In this document: positions 25,616 to 34,424 of the stretch, piece after piece
Numbering within the stretch: position 1 is the stretch's first letter
Layout of the letters: each line of letters starts with the position of its first letter
Origin: an uncultured Bacteroidota bacterium
GTDB lineage: Bacteria > Bacteroidota > Bacteroidia > 2-12-FULL-35-15
DNA: 52,783 bases
Direction: 5' to 3'
Assembly: GCA_903911435.1 (NCBI GenBank)
Contig: CAIWDF010000151.1
Coordinates: forward strand, 1-52,783
Position numbers and translations under genes: made by a program
The notes under the pieces: model-generated
The model's database searches: none
What the model was told of the DNA's origin: nothing
Seen by the model: only the letters and a program-made list of their open reading frames with translations

Positions 25616-28510
25616 TTACTCCAGAATCAATTCATCTATAAAGATAAAGGCATCGCCCCCTGCTCCGAGATGCCATTCGGGTAGTTTACCGTAGTTATAG
25701 GCCTTTACTTTCACGTATCTTGTGGTGATTGGTTTGGCTATTTTCGATTTAATATCTTTTATTCTTATTCTATAGTCAGTAGCGTCAATATTACCAGTTA
25801 CAGTGGTTACTAAGGTGAAATTGACATTGTCCGAAGACGAATAGAATTCTAATTTTGTAGGCATCAATATCCACGATTTTGTGTCTTGCAAGAACCCTGC
25901 TCCAAACACCGAAAGTTCGGTTTCTTTGGTAAGGTCAACTACTGCTTCGAAATTTTGTCCTTGGTATCCTTGCCAGTCGCCTTTGCTCCAGTTTTTATCT
26001 CCTCTTATTCCATCTATTATTCCTTCATCTCCCCCACCTGTGTATTGTGTGTTATAGGTTGACACTATTTTTATCTTCCAATCGTTCGGTTTTTTATAGA
26101 AAGTAGCAGTATTGATATAGCTTTCTTCTGCTTTTTCGTTGATAGCAATAGCCTTCACTGTGGTGGTTTCATCAATCTTAAAAGGTGCAGAATAAAGAGT
26201 AGATTGTTTGTAAGGCATAGTTCCATCCAAGGTATAATACAGTTTGCAGGTTGGGCAAGTAGACTTTAAAGTAATGGAAGTAGTGGTTTTGAATACCCTC
26301 GATTCACAATTAATAGTTGGAAGCAGAACAATTAGGTTTTTCACCTCAGCAGCTGGTGGCAAAGGAGAGTCTTTGGTGGTTTTTGGTCCATTTCCCATAT
26401 TTAAAACCAACTGTGCTCCATTATTAATGTCGGCATATGAAATATAACGTTCGTTCATTGCTTTTCCATTGAGTGTAGCCGACTCAATATAAATATTATC
26501 GTTTGTAACACTTCCTGAGGTGATGGTAAAGGCTTTTCCATTTTCGAGGCTTACTTTAGCTTTCTTAAATGATGGAGTACCTATCATGTAATTGGCCGAA
26601 CCCGGTGTAACTTCATATATTCCCAAAGAACTCAATACATACCAAGCACTCATTTGCCCACAGTCCTCATTGCCGATTAAGCCATCGGGTGCTGGACGAT
26701 AGAAGTCTTTTATGATTTGATGAATGCGTTCTTGTGTTTTTGACGATTTCCCAACATAGTTATAAAGGTAAGCCATGTGATGACTCGGTTCGTTTCCGTG
26801 GGCATATTGTCCTATCAACCCGGTAATATCTGCTTGGTCGCGACCAGTAGTTTTTGTTGGAGCTGTGAACAACTCGTCCAATTTCTTATCAAACTTATCA
26901 GCACCACCCATCATGTCAATCAATCCTGGAATGTCTTGAGGAACAAAAAAGGTGTATTGCCAAGAATTTCCCTCGGTGAAGTTGTTATTTACTTCGCGTG
27001 GTTCGAAAGGAGTAAGCCATCCTCCATTCTTACGTGGTCGCATAAAACCTGATTCTGCATCGAATTCATTCTTCCAATACTGCGAACGTGTGCTATAGGT
27101 TTTGAAATCGTCCTCTTTGTTCAAAAGCTTTGCCATTTGAGCAATGCACCAATCATCATAGGAATATTCGAGGGTTTTCGAAACACTTTCGGATGCATCT
27201 TCCATGGTAAGGCAACCATGATCCATGTATTCGGGTAAACCAAGATGATCGAAAGTAGCTGAACGTTTCATAGCATCTAAGGCATAACTCATGTCGAAAT
27301 CTTTGATGCCTTTCACCGCTGCATCGGCTATCACACTCACCGAGTGGTAACCAATCATACAATCGGTTTCGTTGCTGGCAAGTTCCCAAACTGGCAAGCG
27401 GCCTCCTTCTTTGTACTGAGCCAAAAAGGTTTTTATAAAATCAAGGGTACGTTTTCTATCAATAATGGTGTAGAGCGGATGTGCTGCACGGAAAGTATCC
27501 CACAACGAGAACACCGAATAATAGGTATATCCTTCGGCCTTATGCACCTGATTGTCGCGACCACGATACATGCCATCAACATCAGAAGCTACATTGGGCT
27601 GAATCATGGTGTGGTAAAGGGCGGTATAAAATACTTTTAGCTTGTCTTTGTCGTCAGTAGTAACATCAATTTTCGAGAGTTCTTTGTTCCAACTATTCTC
27701 GGCCTCTTTCTTTGTTTTTTCGAAATCGAAACCAGCCATTTCGGCATCTAAATTCTTACGAGCGCCTTCGATGCTTACGGTGGAGATTCCTACTTTCACC
27801 AAAATGCTTTTTCCTGATTTAGCAAAACGAAAAGCATGTTTATTGTTCAGGTTAAGCCCTGTTATTATCATTTGTTTGTGCGCTTCGAATGGTTCGGAGA
27901 AACGAGCCACAAAATAGATGTGTTGATCTTTTGCCCATGCTTCGCTTCTGCGCATTCCTTCTATCTCGGTAGGACTAACCACATTCATAGTTGCTTCTAA
28001 GGTTTTGTCGCGATGCGAAAGGTCGAGCACAATCCAAGGAATGGAATCGGCAGGGAAGGTGTACTTGTGCAATCCCACGCGAGTGGTAGTGGTTAAATCT
28101 ACCATTACTCCATTGTTCAGTTTCACGGTATAGTTTCCGGCTGTAGCCTTTTCGTTGGCATGTGTAAAGCGAGAAGGGTAATTGGTAATTTCGATATTGG
28201 GTGTGGTACTCATTGGCATAAACATGATGTCGCCATAGTCGCTGCAACCGGTGCCACTAAGATGAGTATGAGAAAAACCATAGATAATAGAATCGGAGAA
28301 ATGGTAACCGCTACATCCATCCCAACTTCCATCGATGCGCGTATCGGGCGAAAGTTGAACCATACCAAAGGGCACTGTGGCTCCTGGGAAGGTATGTCCA
28401 TGACCTCCTGTGCCAATCATGGGGTCAACGTATTTTGCAAAGTTGGTTTGTTGCGCTAAGCCAACAGTGATAAAGGATACAAAAAGAATTAGGGTAATTA
28501 TTTTTTTCAT
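25616..28510 (-). CDS. GH92 alpha-mannosidase with C-terminal accessory domains
   Basis: A 964-residue exported glycosidase. After a signal peptide (ending GLAQQ) comes GH92, which removes alpha-mannose, mostly 1,2-linked, with Ca2+: DPMIGTGGHGHTFPGATVPF, GCSGYHFSDSIIYGFSHTHL, SLWDTFRAAHPL, NEPSHHMAYLYN and GNEDCGQMSAWYVLSSLG, the last two carrying the acid/base and water-activating residues. From about residue 725 comes a chitobiase/hexosaminidase C-terminal-like domain (CKLYYTLDGTMPYKQSTLY) and from 805 a discoidin-like domain (YIGGG-like TGGGDEGIIDGIRGD, FEAVVDLTKE, RYVKVKAYNYG). It acts on N-glycan or yeast mannan-type substrates in the periplasm or outside. No SusC/SusD pair adjoins it. 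Confidence 0.93.
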   Translation of the reverse strand: MKKIITLILFVSFITVGLAQQTNFAKYVDPMIGTGGHGHTFPGATVPFGMVQLSPDTRIDGSWDGCSGYHFSDSIIYGFSHTHLSGTGCSDYGDIMFMPMSTTPNIEITNYPSRFTHANEKATAGNYTVKLNNGVMVDLTTTTRVGLHKYTFPADSIPWIVLDLSHRDKTLEATMNVVSPTEIEGMRRSEAWAKDQHIYFVARFSEPFEAHKQMIITGLNLNNKHAFRFAKSGKSILVKVGISTVSIEGARKNLDAEMAGFDFEKTKKEAENSWNKELSKIDVTTDDKDKLKVFYTALYHTMIQPNVASDVDGMYRGRDNQVHKAEGYTYYSVFSLWDTFRAAHPLYTIIDRKRTLDFIKTFLAQYKEGGRLPVWELASNETDCMIGYHSVSVIADAAVKGIKDFDMSYALDAMKRSATFDHLGLPEYMDHGCLTMEDASESVSKTLEYSYDDWCIAQMAKLLNKEDDFKTYSTRSQYWKNEFDAESGFMRPRKNGGWLTPFEPREVNNNFTEGNSWQYTFFVPQDIPGLIDMMGGADKFDKKLDELFTAPTKTTGRDQADITGLIGQYAHGNEPSHHMAYLYNYVGKSSKTQERIHQIIKDFYRPAPDGLIGNEDCGQMSAWYVLSSLGIYEVTPGSANYMIGTPSFKKAKVSLENGKAFTITSGSVTNDNIYIESATLNGKAMNERYISYADINNGAQLVLNMGNGPKTTKDSPLPPAAEVKNLIVLLPTINCESRVFKTTTSITLKSTCPTCKLYYTLDGTMPYKQSTLYSAPFKIDETTTVKAIAINEKAEESYINTATFYKKPNDWKIKIVSTYNTQYTGGGDEGIIDGIRGDKNWSKGDWQGYQGQNFEAVVDLTKETELSVFGAGFLQDTKSWILMPTKLEFYSSSDNVNFTLVTTVTGNIDATDYRIRIKDIKSKIAKPITTRYVKVKAYNYGKLPEWHLGAGGDAFIFIDELILE

Positions 28511-28576
28511 CTCAGTTTTCTGCGTTTAATATATGGTAAAAAAAAGCAGGGTAAATATAGGAAGATTTCAGAATAG

Positions 28577-28604
28577 AAAGCGATTAAATTATGATAATCG
28601 CTTT
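28577..28604 (-). terminator. Terminator-like hairpin
   Basis: Perfect 10-bp stem AAAGCGATTA / TAATCGCTTT with an 8-base loop, between the TonB-dependent receptor (ending 28685) and the GH92 start. Probably ends the receptor transcript; the T-run is weak. Confidence 0.5.
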
Positions 28605-28684
28605 TCGAAGTTCATCATCAGTCGCACTCCTTTTTCCATATAAAAACACTTCAATTGCAAATGCCAATAATGGCAAGCCATTGA

Positions 28685-31069
28685 CTAAAACTCAATGATG
28701 ATACCTAATGTTTCAAGCAAACTGCCAGTTGAATAATCTGTAAGTTTTGTTTTATAAGCAGCTGGATTAGCAGGGTCGGTTTGCGCATTGCCATTCGAGT
28801 CGCGGTCGAGCAATAACAAAGGTGGCTGCTGTGCTTTGAACTGATAAGCATTTTGCATATCGAAATAAACATCGAGTGACCAATGTTTAAAGAAAAATTT
28901 CTTATCCACCCTCATGTCGAGCTGATGAAACGGTTGCAAACGGGCCGAGTTGAGTTGGCTGTAATTCACCAAACCACGTTGATTGATATCCCACACGGTT
29001 TTGAGAGACGAGGTTTGCACATTGATAGGCGTATAAGGCGAACCACCCAAGTAGCGCCATTTGATGCCTGCTTCCCAATCGTGTTTGAATTTCTTTCCGA
29101 AGGTAAGCGAAACAATGTTGCCATTGTCCCAAGCCGATGGTTTGTAGTTTTGATGTTTGTCCTGAAACTCACTCTTCACAAGTGTGTAGGCAATGATGCC
29201 ATAAAACCCTTTGAAAAGTTTTTGTTGTATCATAAACTCTACACCATAAGCACGACCTACAGAAGAAGAGGTTACCGGCTCGTTTCCTATCACTCCATAA
29301 TCGCCACCTAAGTTGGCAAGCGATATGGAATCGCGCAGGGCAAACGGATAATTGTTATATATTTTGTAAAAGCCTTCCACCGTAATTTTGGTATTTATTT
29401 TTGTATTGTACTCGAAACCTGCCACCAACTGGTCGTTGGTAATATAGCTCACTTTGTTGTTTCTATTAACGAGGCTACCCAACGAATCGCGATAACCCAA
29501 AACCGTATAAGCAGGCAACTGATAATAACGGCCTACATTGGCATTAAAACTCAAGGCTTTGGTAATGTTGAGGGCCAACGAAAACCGTGGCGAAAGCTGA
29601 TTAGCAGGATTGTTCAATTGAGCTGAATAATCAGCAAAATCGGTACGAACACCAAGCGAAAGGGTTAGGTGTTCGGTAAATAACGATTTGCTTACTTGTG
29701 CAAAAGCACTGTATTTGTTAAACGTTAAGTTCGAATTAAAATTGATGGTTTTGGCTCCGTAAGGGGTGGTTATTTTATTAAACGTTGAATTAGTATACGT
29801 CACATTTTCGAAACCTGCTCCCACATTCAGCTTATATCCATTGCTTCTATACGTATCCTCAAGACGAACTTTGTTTTCTATTTCTTCCGACACATAATCC
29901 AATAGTTTATTATCCACACTCGATTCGTCATTGTTCAAGTATTTGTACGAACGGTTGTGCAATTGATTGCGACTGACCACAAAGGTGAGGTAACTTTTTT
30001 CGAAATAATGTTTGTAATTGGCTCCTAAGGCATAGTTCCATTGCGTATTCACAGGCAAATAACCAAGTATGTACTTTTGTTGTTCGGTTTTGTTGGCATC
30101 GGTATTCAGCTTAAAATCGTCAAGCGCACCAAGACCAATGATGGAAACTTCGTTTTTATCATTCATCCGTATTTTGGCTTTAAACTGTGCATCGTTATAA
30201 ATAGGCAAAAAAGGAAGTTCGAGAAGTTTAAACAACCAACCCAAATACGACCTGCGAGCCGAAACAATGAAAGTTGTTTTTTTGCCAATGGGTCCATCCA
30301 ACGTAAGGCCAACGTCTGACGAACCCAAGGTGGCAGTGGTTACTAGCTTTTCGGAGTTTCCATCTTTTTGTTTGAAATCGAACACCGAGCTCAAGGTATT
30401 GCCCCTATTGGCCGGAAAAGCTCCCGAATAAAAATCCACCTCGCGAATAAAATCAACATTAATCATCCCCACTGGTCCGCCCGATGAGCCTTGTGTGGCA
30501 AAGTGATTGATGTTGGGCACTTCTATCCCGTCAAGGTAAAACCTATTTTCGTTGGGCGCACCTCCACGTATGACGATGTCGTTTCTGAACGAAACCGTGG
30601 TCGACACCCCCGGCAACGATTGTATCACTTTCGAAATATCGCGGTTGCCACCCGGATTACGGTCTATTTCCGATGCTCCTATGGTATGCAACGAGAGTGG
30701 ACTTTCTTCGGTTTTGTTGAATGGCGATGCCGACACCTCTACCACCGATAGGCTATCTACTTGCTGGTCGAGGGCTATGTTCAGCACCGTAGGTGTATAA
30801 TTATTGACCTGAATTTCGAACACATTTTTTTTGCTAAACCCAATGTACGATGCAGTGATGTTGTACAATCCCGGATTAAGGTTTTTCAGTTCGTAATTGC
30901 CATTTACATCCGAAGTGGTGGCTACCGATAGCGAGGTGATGCCAATGGAAGCAAACGGAATGGCTTCGTTGTTGATGGCGTTAAATACTTTGCCTTTTAT
31001 GGTGCCGCCTTGCGACCATGCCCACATCGACATACAAAGGGCTGAATACAGGAGTAAGTGTTTTTTCAT
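28685..31069 (-). CDS. TonB-dependent receptor with CarboxypepD_reg-like domain
   Basis: A 794-residue outer-membrane protein. Order: signal peptide (SMWAWSQ), a CarboxypepD_reg-like domain of about 80 residues (GTIKGKVFNAINNEAIPFAS, DVNGNYELKNLNPGLYNITA), a plug with DISKVIQSLPGVSTTVSFRN, DIVIRGGAPNENRFYLDGIE and FYSGAFPANRGNTLSSVFDF, then the barrel. The plug motifs closely resemble those of the 36274-38646 receptor, so they are paralogues of one subfamily. No SusD follows. Its substrate is unknown; the neighbouring GH92 gene, 175 bp downstream in the same direction, makes a glycan possible but not shown. Confidence 0.9.
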   Translation of the reverse strand: MKKHLLLYSALCMSMWAWSQGGTIKGKVFNAINNEAIPFASIGITSLSVATTSDVNGNYELKNLNPGLYNITASYIGFSKKNVFEIQVNNYTPTVLNIALDQQVDSLSVVEVSASPFNKTEESPLSLHTIGASEIDRNPGGNRDISKVIQSLPGVSTTVSFRNDIVIRGGAPNENRFYLDGIEVPNINHFATQGSSGGPVGMINVDFIREVDFYSGAFPANRGNTLSSVFDFKQKDGNSEKLVTTATLGSSDVGLTLDGPIGKKTTFIVSARRSYLGWLFKLLELPFLPIYNDAQFKAKIRMNDKNEVSIIGLGALDDFKLNTDANKTEQQKYILGYLPVNTQWNYALGANYKHYFEKSYLTFVVSRNQLHNRSYKYLNNDESSVDNKLLDYVSEEIENKVRLEDTYRSNGYKLNVGAGFENVTYTNSTFNKITTPYGAKTINFNSNLTFNKYSAFAQVSKSLFTEHLTLSLGVRTDFADYSAQLNNPANQLSPRFSLALNITKALSFNANVGRYYQLPAYTVLGYRDSLGSLVNRNNKVSYITNDQLVAGFEYNTKINTKITVEGFYKIYNNYPFALRDSISLANLGGDYGVIGNEPVTSSSVGRAYGVEFMIQQKLFKGFYGIIAYTLVKSEFQDKHQNYKPSAWDNGNIVSLTFGKKFKHDWEAGIKWRYLGGSPYTPINVQTSSLKTVWDINQRGLVNYSQLNSARLQPFHQLDMRVDKKFFFKHWSLDVYFDMQNAYQFKAQQPPLLLLDRDSNGNAQTDPANPAAYKTKLTDYSTGSLLETLGIIIEF

Positions 31070-31131
31070 ATCTTCTTTTTATTGCCTGCTATAACAAACC
31101 AAACCTTGCTTTGTTTAGCGTTTTTGGGCTG

Positions 31132-31139
31132 CAAAAGTA
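31132..31139 (-). promoter_or_regulatory. -7 box of the TonB-dependent receptor gene
   Basis: TACTTTTG on the minus strand fits TAnnTTTG; about 63 bp before the start at 31069. Confidence 0.5.
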
Positions 31140-31159
31140 AAACAAAATAAGATGGGAAA

Positions 31160-31262
31160 TTCAGAATTGAGATGGGAGTATTGAGATTTGAGTATTCAGT
31201 ATTGAGATATGAGATATGAGATATGAGATTTTTTTGCCGCAAAGACGCAAAGGCACAAAGTA
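31160..31262. repeat. GAGAT-rich simple repeat plus GCAAAGACGCAAAGGC motif
   Basis: A run of TTGAGAT / ATGAGAT steps (about 31160-31232) is followed by TTTTTTTGCCGCAAAGACG and CAAAGGCACAAAG. The same pair of elements recurs at 31541-31608 (GAGATTTGAGTATTGAGAT, then GCCGCAAAGACACGAAGGC). This dispersed element is typical of intergenic DNA in the phylum; no gene is present. Confidence 0.7.
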
Positions 31263-31540
31263 CCACATTCGTAAATTCGTACCATTCGTATTTCGTAAAG
31301 TCAACTAACAACCAACAACTAAATTATGGCAGGTAGATTTTCACTCTTCGTTTCCTTTCCTCCTGCTATTCGCTACAAGTCCGCCCAACGCACAAGCTCA
31401 CCCGCTTCGGGCTTTTCGCTACTATCAGGTGCAGTTAGGCATTTCTTCTCGTTTGGTTTACTTTTGTTAAGCACTAGATGTGGTGGTGAGGACACCACCT
31501 ATTATTCGGCACTAGCGAAACACGCTAGCGCCAGCGGGGA
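31263..31540. repeat. Composite intergenic repeat element, non-coding
   Basis: Holds CCAACAACTAAATT (31309-31325; also at 31617-31634), a stretch CGCTACAAGTCCGCCCAACG with ACCCGCTTCGGGCTTTTCGC, and at about 31478-31540 a double-hairpin element GGTGGTGAGGACACCACC plus GCGAAACACGCTAGCGCCAG. A short open frame (31326-31559) crosses it but has no family features, and the DNA looks like a mosaic of repeats. Confidence 0.6.
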
Positions 31541-31636
31541 TTTGAGATTTGAGTATTGAGATTTGAGATATAAGATTTTTTTGCCGCAAAGACACGAAGG
31601 CGCAAAGCCCCCCTAACAACCAACAACTAAATTTTG

Positions 31637-32225
31637 GGTTTGGGAGAACAGGATATATGGGTTGGGAGAATAGGATATACGGTTTGGGAGATGTGGATAT
31701 ACGACTTGAGAGATGTGGATATACGACTTGGGAGGAGTGGATATACGACTTGAGAGATGTGGATATACGACTTGGGAGATGTGGATATACGACTTGGGAG
31801 ATGTGGATATACGGTTTGGGAGATGTGGATATACGACTTGGGAGGAGTGGATATACGACTTGGGAGAAGAGGATATACGACTTGGGAGAAGAGGATATAC
31901 GACTTGGGAGGAGTGGATATACGACTTGGGAGGAGTGGAAATGTTTAATGGGAGGATAGGAAATAGGGCTGGGAGAATAGGAGATGCGGTGTGGGAGTAT
32001 AGGATATACGACTTGGGAGAATAGGATATACGGTTTGGGAGTATAGGATATGCGTCTTGGGAGAATAGGAAATACGGTTTGGGAGAATAGGATATGTGGT
32101 AGGTAAGGTGGAAAAAAGGAGATTTTGGGTGGATATACGCATTGGGAGAATAGGATATACGGTTTGGGAGAATAGGAAATGCGTCTTGGGAGTATAGGAA
32201 ATATGGGGTGAAATGGGTGGAAATA
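31637..32225. repeat. 22-bp minisatellite (about 25 units)
   Basis: Tandem unit of 22 bp, consensus GGATATACGACTTGGGAGAA plus TA or GTG variants, with starts at 31651, 31673, 31695 and every 22 bp to 31937, then more diverged units to about 32225 (one interruption near 32090-32130). The plus strand is rich in G and A and poor in C. Since 22 is not a multiple of 3, three overlapping open frames run through it in turn; they are artefacts. Confidence 0.92.
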
Positions 32226-32308
32226 TGGATAATTGCTTGTAAATATGGAAGTTATGGATTAAGAGGATGGATTTAGGGATATACTATAATATATAGGGGG
32301 AATTTAGC

Positions 32309-32370
32309 ACCTCTCCCCTGACCTCTCTCAAAAGGCACCTCTCCCCTTGCCCCTCTCCGCAAGAGAGGGG
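32309..32370. repeat. CACCTCTCCCC repeat with hairpin
   Basis: Two copies of CACCTCTCCCC (32309 and 32337) and a hairpin CCCCTCTCCGCAAGAGAGGGGG (about 32351-32371). A pyrimidine-rich element of a kind widespread in bacterial intergenic DNA. Confidence 0.65.
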
Positions 32371-32489
32371 GATAAATGTGACGAATGGGGTGGAAAAGGG
32401 CAATTGGGACAATAGGGACTGGAAGGGCAGGTATGTGTTAAAAAAGCAATTCTGATTCACCCAAGTTACAAACGGAGAAGGGGAATGAA

Positions 32490-32560
32490 AGTTACCGTTA
32501 AGAAAGGCGAGACGCCTTGTTAAATGGGACGAAGCGGGACGCTTCGCCCAACTGGGGCAT
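32490..32560. repeat. GGCGAGACGCC palindromic element, copy 2
   Basis: AAGGCGAGACGCCTTG (stem AGGCG / CGCCT) is followed by GAAGCGGGACGCTTC. It resembles the elements at 31478-31540 and 32684-32741 in layout: one GGCGAGACGCC-type hairpin, a short linker, a second GC-rich hairpin. Confidence 0.6.
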
Positions 32561-32602
32561 GTATCAGCTCGATATTGTAGCCTAAACTTTCAGTTTTTAT
32601 TT

Positions 32603-32642
32603 CCCCAAAAAAAATCCTGCCCAGCGCAGGATTTTTTTGGGG
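32603..32642. terminator. Orphan terminator-like hairpin
   Basis: Long stem CCCCAAAAAAAATCCTGC / GCAGGATTTTTTTGGGG with loop CCAGC, able to stop transcription in either direction. No gene ends near it on either strand, so it may mark the site of a lost gene. Confidence 0.65.
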
Positions 32643-32683
32643 AGTGATATTAATGTTATATTTGTAATTGAAAAAACAAGGTG

Positions 32684-32741
32684 TTGTGGCGAGACGCCAC
32701 ATAATAATAGGCACAGGCGAAACACGCCTGCGCGAACGGGT
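32684..32741. repeat. GGCGAGACGCC palindromic element, copy 3
   Basis: TGTGGCGAGACGCCACA hairpin, linker TAATAATAGGCAC, and AGGCGAAACACGCCTGCGCG hairpin. It aligns with the copy at 31478-31540 over its full length, with changes on both sides of the stems. From 32742 to the next start at 32843 I see only an AT-rich spacer. Confidence 0.7.
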
Positions 32742-32842
32742 GATGAATCTTAATAAATTATATAGAAGAAATAGGGTAGTTCCTGTGGCAATATCTCCCC
32801 AATAATTATTGTATAAATCTTTCGAACGATAGCGGCTACCTT

Positions 32843-33502
32843 ATGAAGATGTTTCAATCATATACCATATTATTAATAATCGGACTGATTTCGTGCAATC
32901 TGCCAGAAAGAAATTCTGAAAAGTTAACCACCAATCAAAATACAAAGCCAAACGAAAAAGAAAAGGACACCGCTTTGGCGAGCATTGCAATTAGAGATAC
33001 TCCATCAAAAATGCAAACGAATGGTACCGTCTTATTACATCCTTCACATTCGAATAAAAAAAGAAGTAAGAAAGACGAAGAACGGGTTGAAGAATCTGTA
33101 GGTAATAGTAACAATCCATCTTACTACATTATTCCGGGATTTGCCCGAAATACATTTACAAGAAGCAATGATAATATAAACTTTACAAGGATTGTTAAAA
33201 ACGATGAGGACAGAAGAATGGGTTGCAGTGGTGGCGGAAATAGTTTATCATTTAGCGTAAAAACCTTAAGAGATACCTTTTTATACGAAAATGAACTGCT
33301 AAAAACCTTGAATTTTAACTATACTATCGAAGGGGGAATTTATTGGGCGAATGGAGAGAGTCCGGACAAAGGGAAAATAAAAGGAATATTGTTGTCAGAC
33401 AAGTCGTGGCAAATAGAAATTAATGTATGGATAAAAACGAGAGATATACAGAATACGGAGATTGAAAGACGTATTGTATTAAATGAAAAATTCACACAGT
33501 AA
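32843..33502 (+). CDS. Lipoprotein of unknown function
   Basis: A 219-residue protein with signal MKMFQSYTILLIIGLISC and a lipobox Cys at residue 18, then a long polar, Lys/Glu-rich linker (residues 20-95) before a compact region from FARNTFTRSNDNINFTRIVK to the end. It contains GCSGGGNSLSFSV. No family recognised. It is flanked by repeats upstream and by the LytTR remnant downstream, and is the only plus-strand gene in this block besides the toxin-antitoxin pair. Confidence 0.65.
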   Translation: MKMFQSYTILLIIGLISCNLPERNSEKLTTNQNTKPNEKEKDTALASIAIRDTPSKMQTNGTVLLHPSHSNKKRSKKDEERVEESVGNSNNPSYYIIPGFARNTFTRSNDNINFTRIVKNDEDRRMGCSGGGNSLSFSVKTLRDTFLYENELLKTLNFNYTIEGGIYWANGESPDKGKIKGILLSDKSWQIEINVWIKTRDIQNTEIERRIVLNEKFTQ

Positions 33503-33584
33503 CAATCAGTGTCATTTAAATTTCCCCATCATTGTTGTTCCGTTAAGTTACATGAAACACCGCCTTTCTACCTTTAGTAAAAAG

Positions 33585-33659
33585 GCTATTTATCCAACCA
33601 GTTTTTAAAATCGTTTACCCGTTCGCGGCTAACGATGGCTTCTTCTTCGAGCAATAAAG
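33585..33659 (-). pseudogene. Duplicated 3' end of a LytTR response-regulator gene
   Basis: This 75-bp piece matches 34424-34498, the last 24 codons and stop of the intact LytTR gene, with only two mismatches. Read on the minus strand it still encodes the ending ...VNDFKNWLDK. Similarity stops abruptly at 33660, so it has no start and cannot make a protein. It and the intact copy are direct repeats flanking the toxin-antitoxin genes. Confidence 0.85.
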
Positions 33660-33716
33660 TGGGCTTGTGACGGTTGTTATGGGAAAGGACGAATAGAAGG
33701 GTAATAGAAAAAACTT

Positions 33717-33724
33717 TATCTTTG
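33717..33724 (+). promoter_or_regulatory. -7 box of the toxin-antitoxin operon
   Basis: TATCTTTG fits TAnnTTTG; it lies 17 bp before the antitoxin ATG. Confidence 0.6.
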
Positions 33725-33740
33725 TAAAAAAAACAAATTA

Positions 33741-33980
33741 ATGAAAGCAATTGAAACCACCTCGGTAACCGATAAAAAGGGGTATTTAAAATTAAATATG
33801 CCTTTGCAGCTAAAAGAGAAAAAAGTGAAAGTTATCATATTAATGGATGAAAGCGATGAGGATGAAGAAGCCTTGTGGTTAAAAGCTATTTCATCAAATC
33901 CTTCCTTTGCTTTTTTAAAAGATAAAGAAGAAGATATTTATAAAATAACTGATGGCAAACCATTCAATGGAAAAAAATAA
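33741..33980 (+). CDS. Putative antitoxin of a MazF/PemK-type toxin
   Basis: A 79-residue protein: an N-terminal strand segment (VTDKKGYLKLNMPLQLKEKK VKVIILMDE in two parts), an acidic stretch DESDEDEEALW, and a helical C terminus ending in Lys. The order (short strand-type DNA-binding start, acidic helix for toxin binding) and the overlap with a PemK-like toxin gene fit a type II antitoxin. No named family was recognised from sequence alone. It should repress its own promoter at 33717. Confidence 0.75.
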   Translation: MKAIETTSVTDKKGYLKLNMPLQLKEKKVKVIILMDESDEDEEALWLKAISSNPSFAFLKDKEEDIYKITDGKPFNGKK

Positions 33981-34305
33981 AATAGTATTACTTCCTTTTC
34001 CCTTTGATGATTTTAAACAAATAAAAGTTCGACCTGCAATTTGTTTAACCAATGTAATAGGAAAACATGCACATATTGTTGTGGCATTTATTTCAAGCAA
34101 AATGCCTGATGAAAAACTGAAAAGCGATGTGATGATTGCAAAAGTTCAGAGCAGTTTCAAACAAACTGGATTAAGTGTTGATTCGGTGATTCGCTTACAC
34201 AAATTAGTAACCATACCAAAACAAATAATTAAAAGAGAACTAGGAAGCGCGGATGTAAAATTAGCAAATGAAATAAGAAAGAAACTGAATGACCTTTTCG
34301 ATTAA
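33967..34305 (+). CDS. MazF/PemK-family toxin (type II endoribonuclease)
   Basis: About 112 residues from ATG 33967; an earlier ATG at 33952 would add five residues. The SH3-like toxin fold is shown by KNKIVLLPFPFDDFKQIKVR, in which the PFPF and K-x-RPA motif (KVRPAICLTN) are those of PemK/MazF, followed by HIVVAFISSK and SVIRLHKLVTIPK. Members cut mRNA at short sequences and are held inactive by the antitoxin. It overlaps the antitoxin gene by 14 bp (translational coupling). It is the inserted segment between two copies of a LytTR 3' end. Confidence 0.9.
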   Translation: MEKNKIVLLPFPFDDFKQIKVRPAICLTNVIGKHAHIVVAFISSKMPDEKLKSDVMIAKVQSSFKQTGLSVDSVIRLHKLVTIPKQIIKRELGSADVKLANEIRKKLNDLFD

Positions 34306-34424
34306 CAACTTTCATCGCTCATTTTATTTCTAATTTATATAATCCATCAAGTTATACCCCCTGCAGCTTCCCGCTAGGCCAAACTAAGCAACAAGAGCAA
34401 AACGTTCTACAATAAAATTAATAG

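Noticed and set aside
31326-31559. 77-residue frame
   Set aside because: Lies in a mosaic of intergenic repeats with no recognisable domain and ends inside the GAGAT repeat.
31657-32024. Overlapping frames with repeated WIYDLG peptides
   Set aside because: Created by the 22-bp minisatellite; the same peptide appears in all three frames because 22 is not a multiple of 3.
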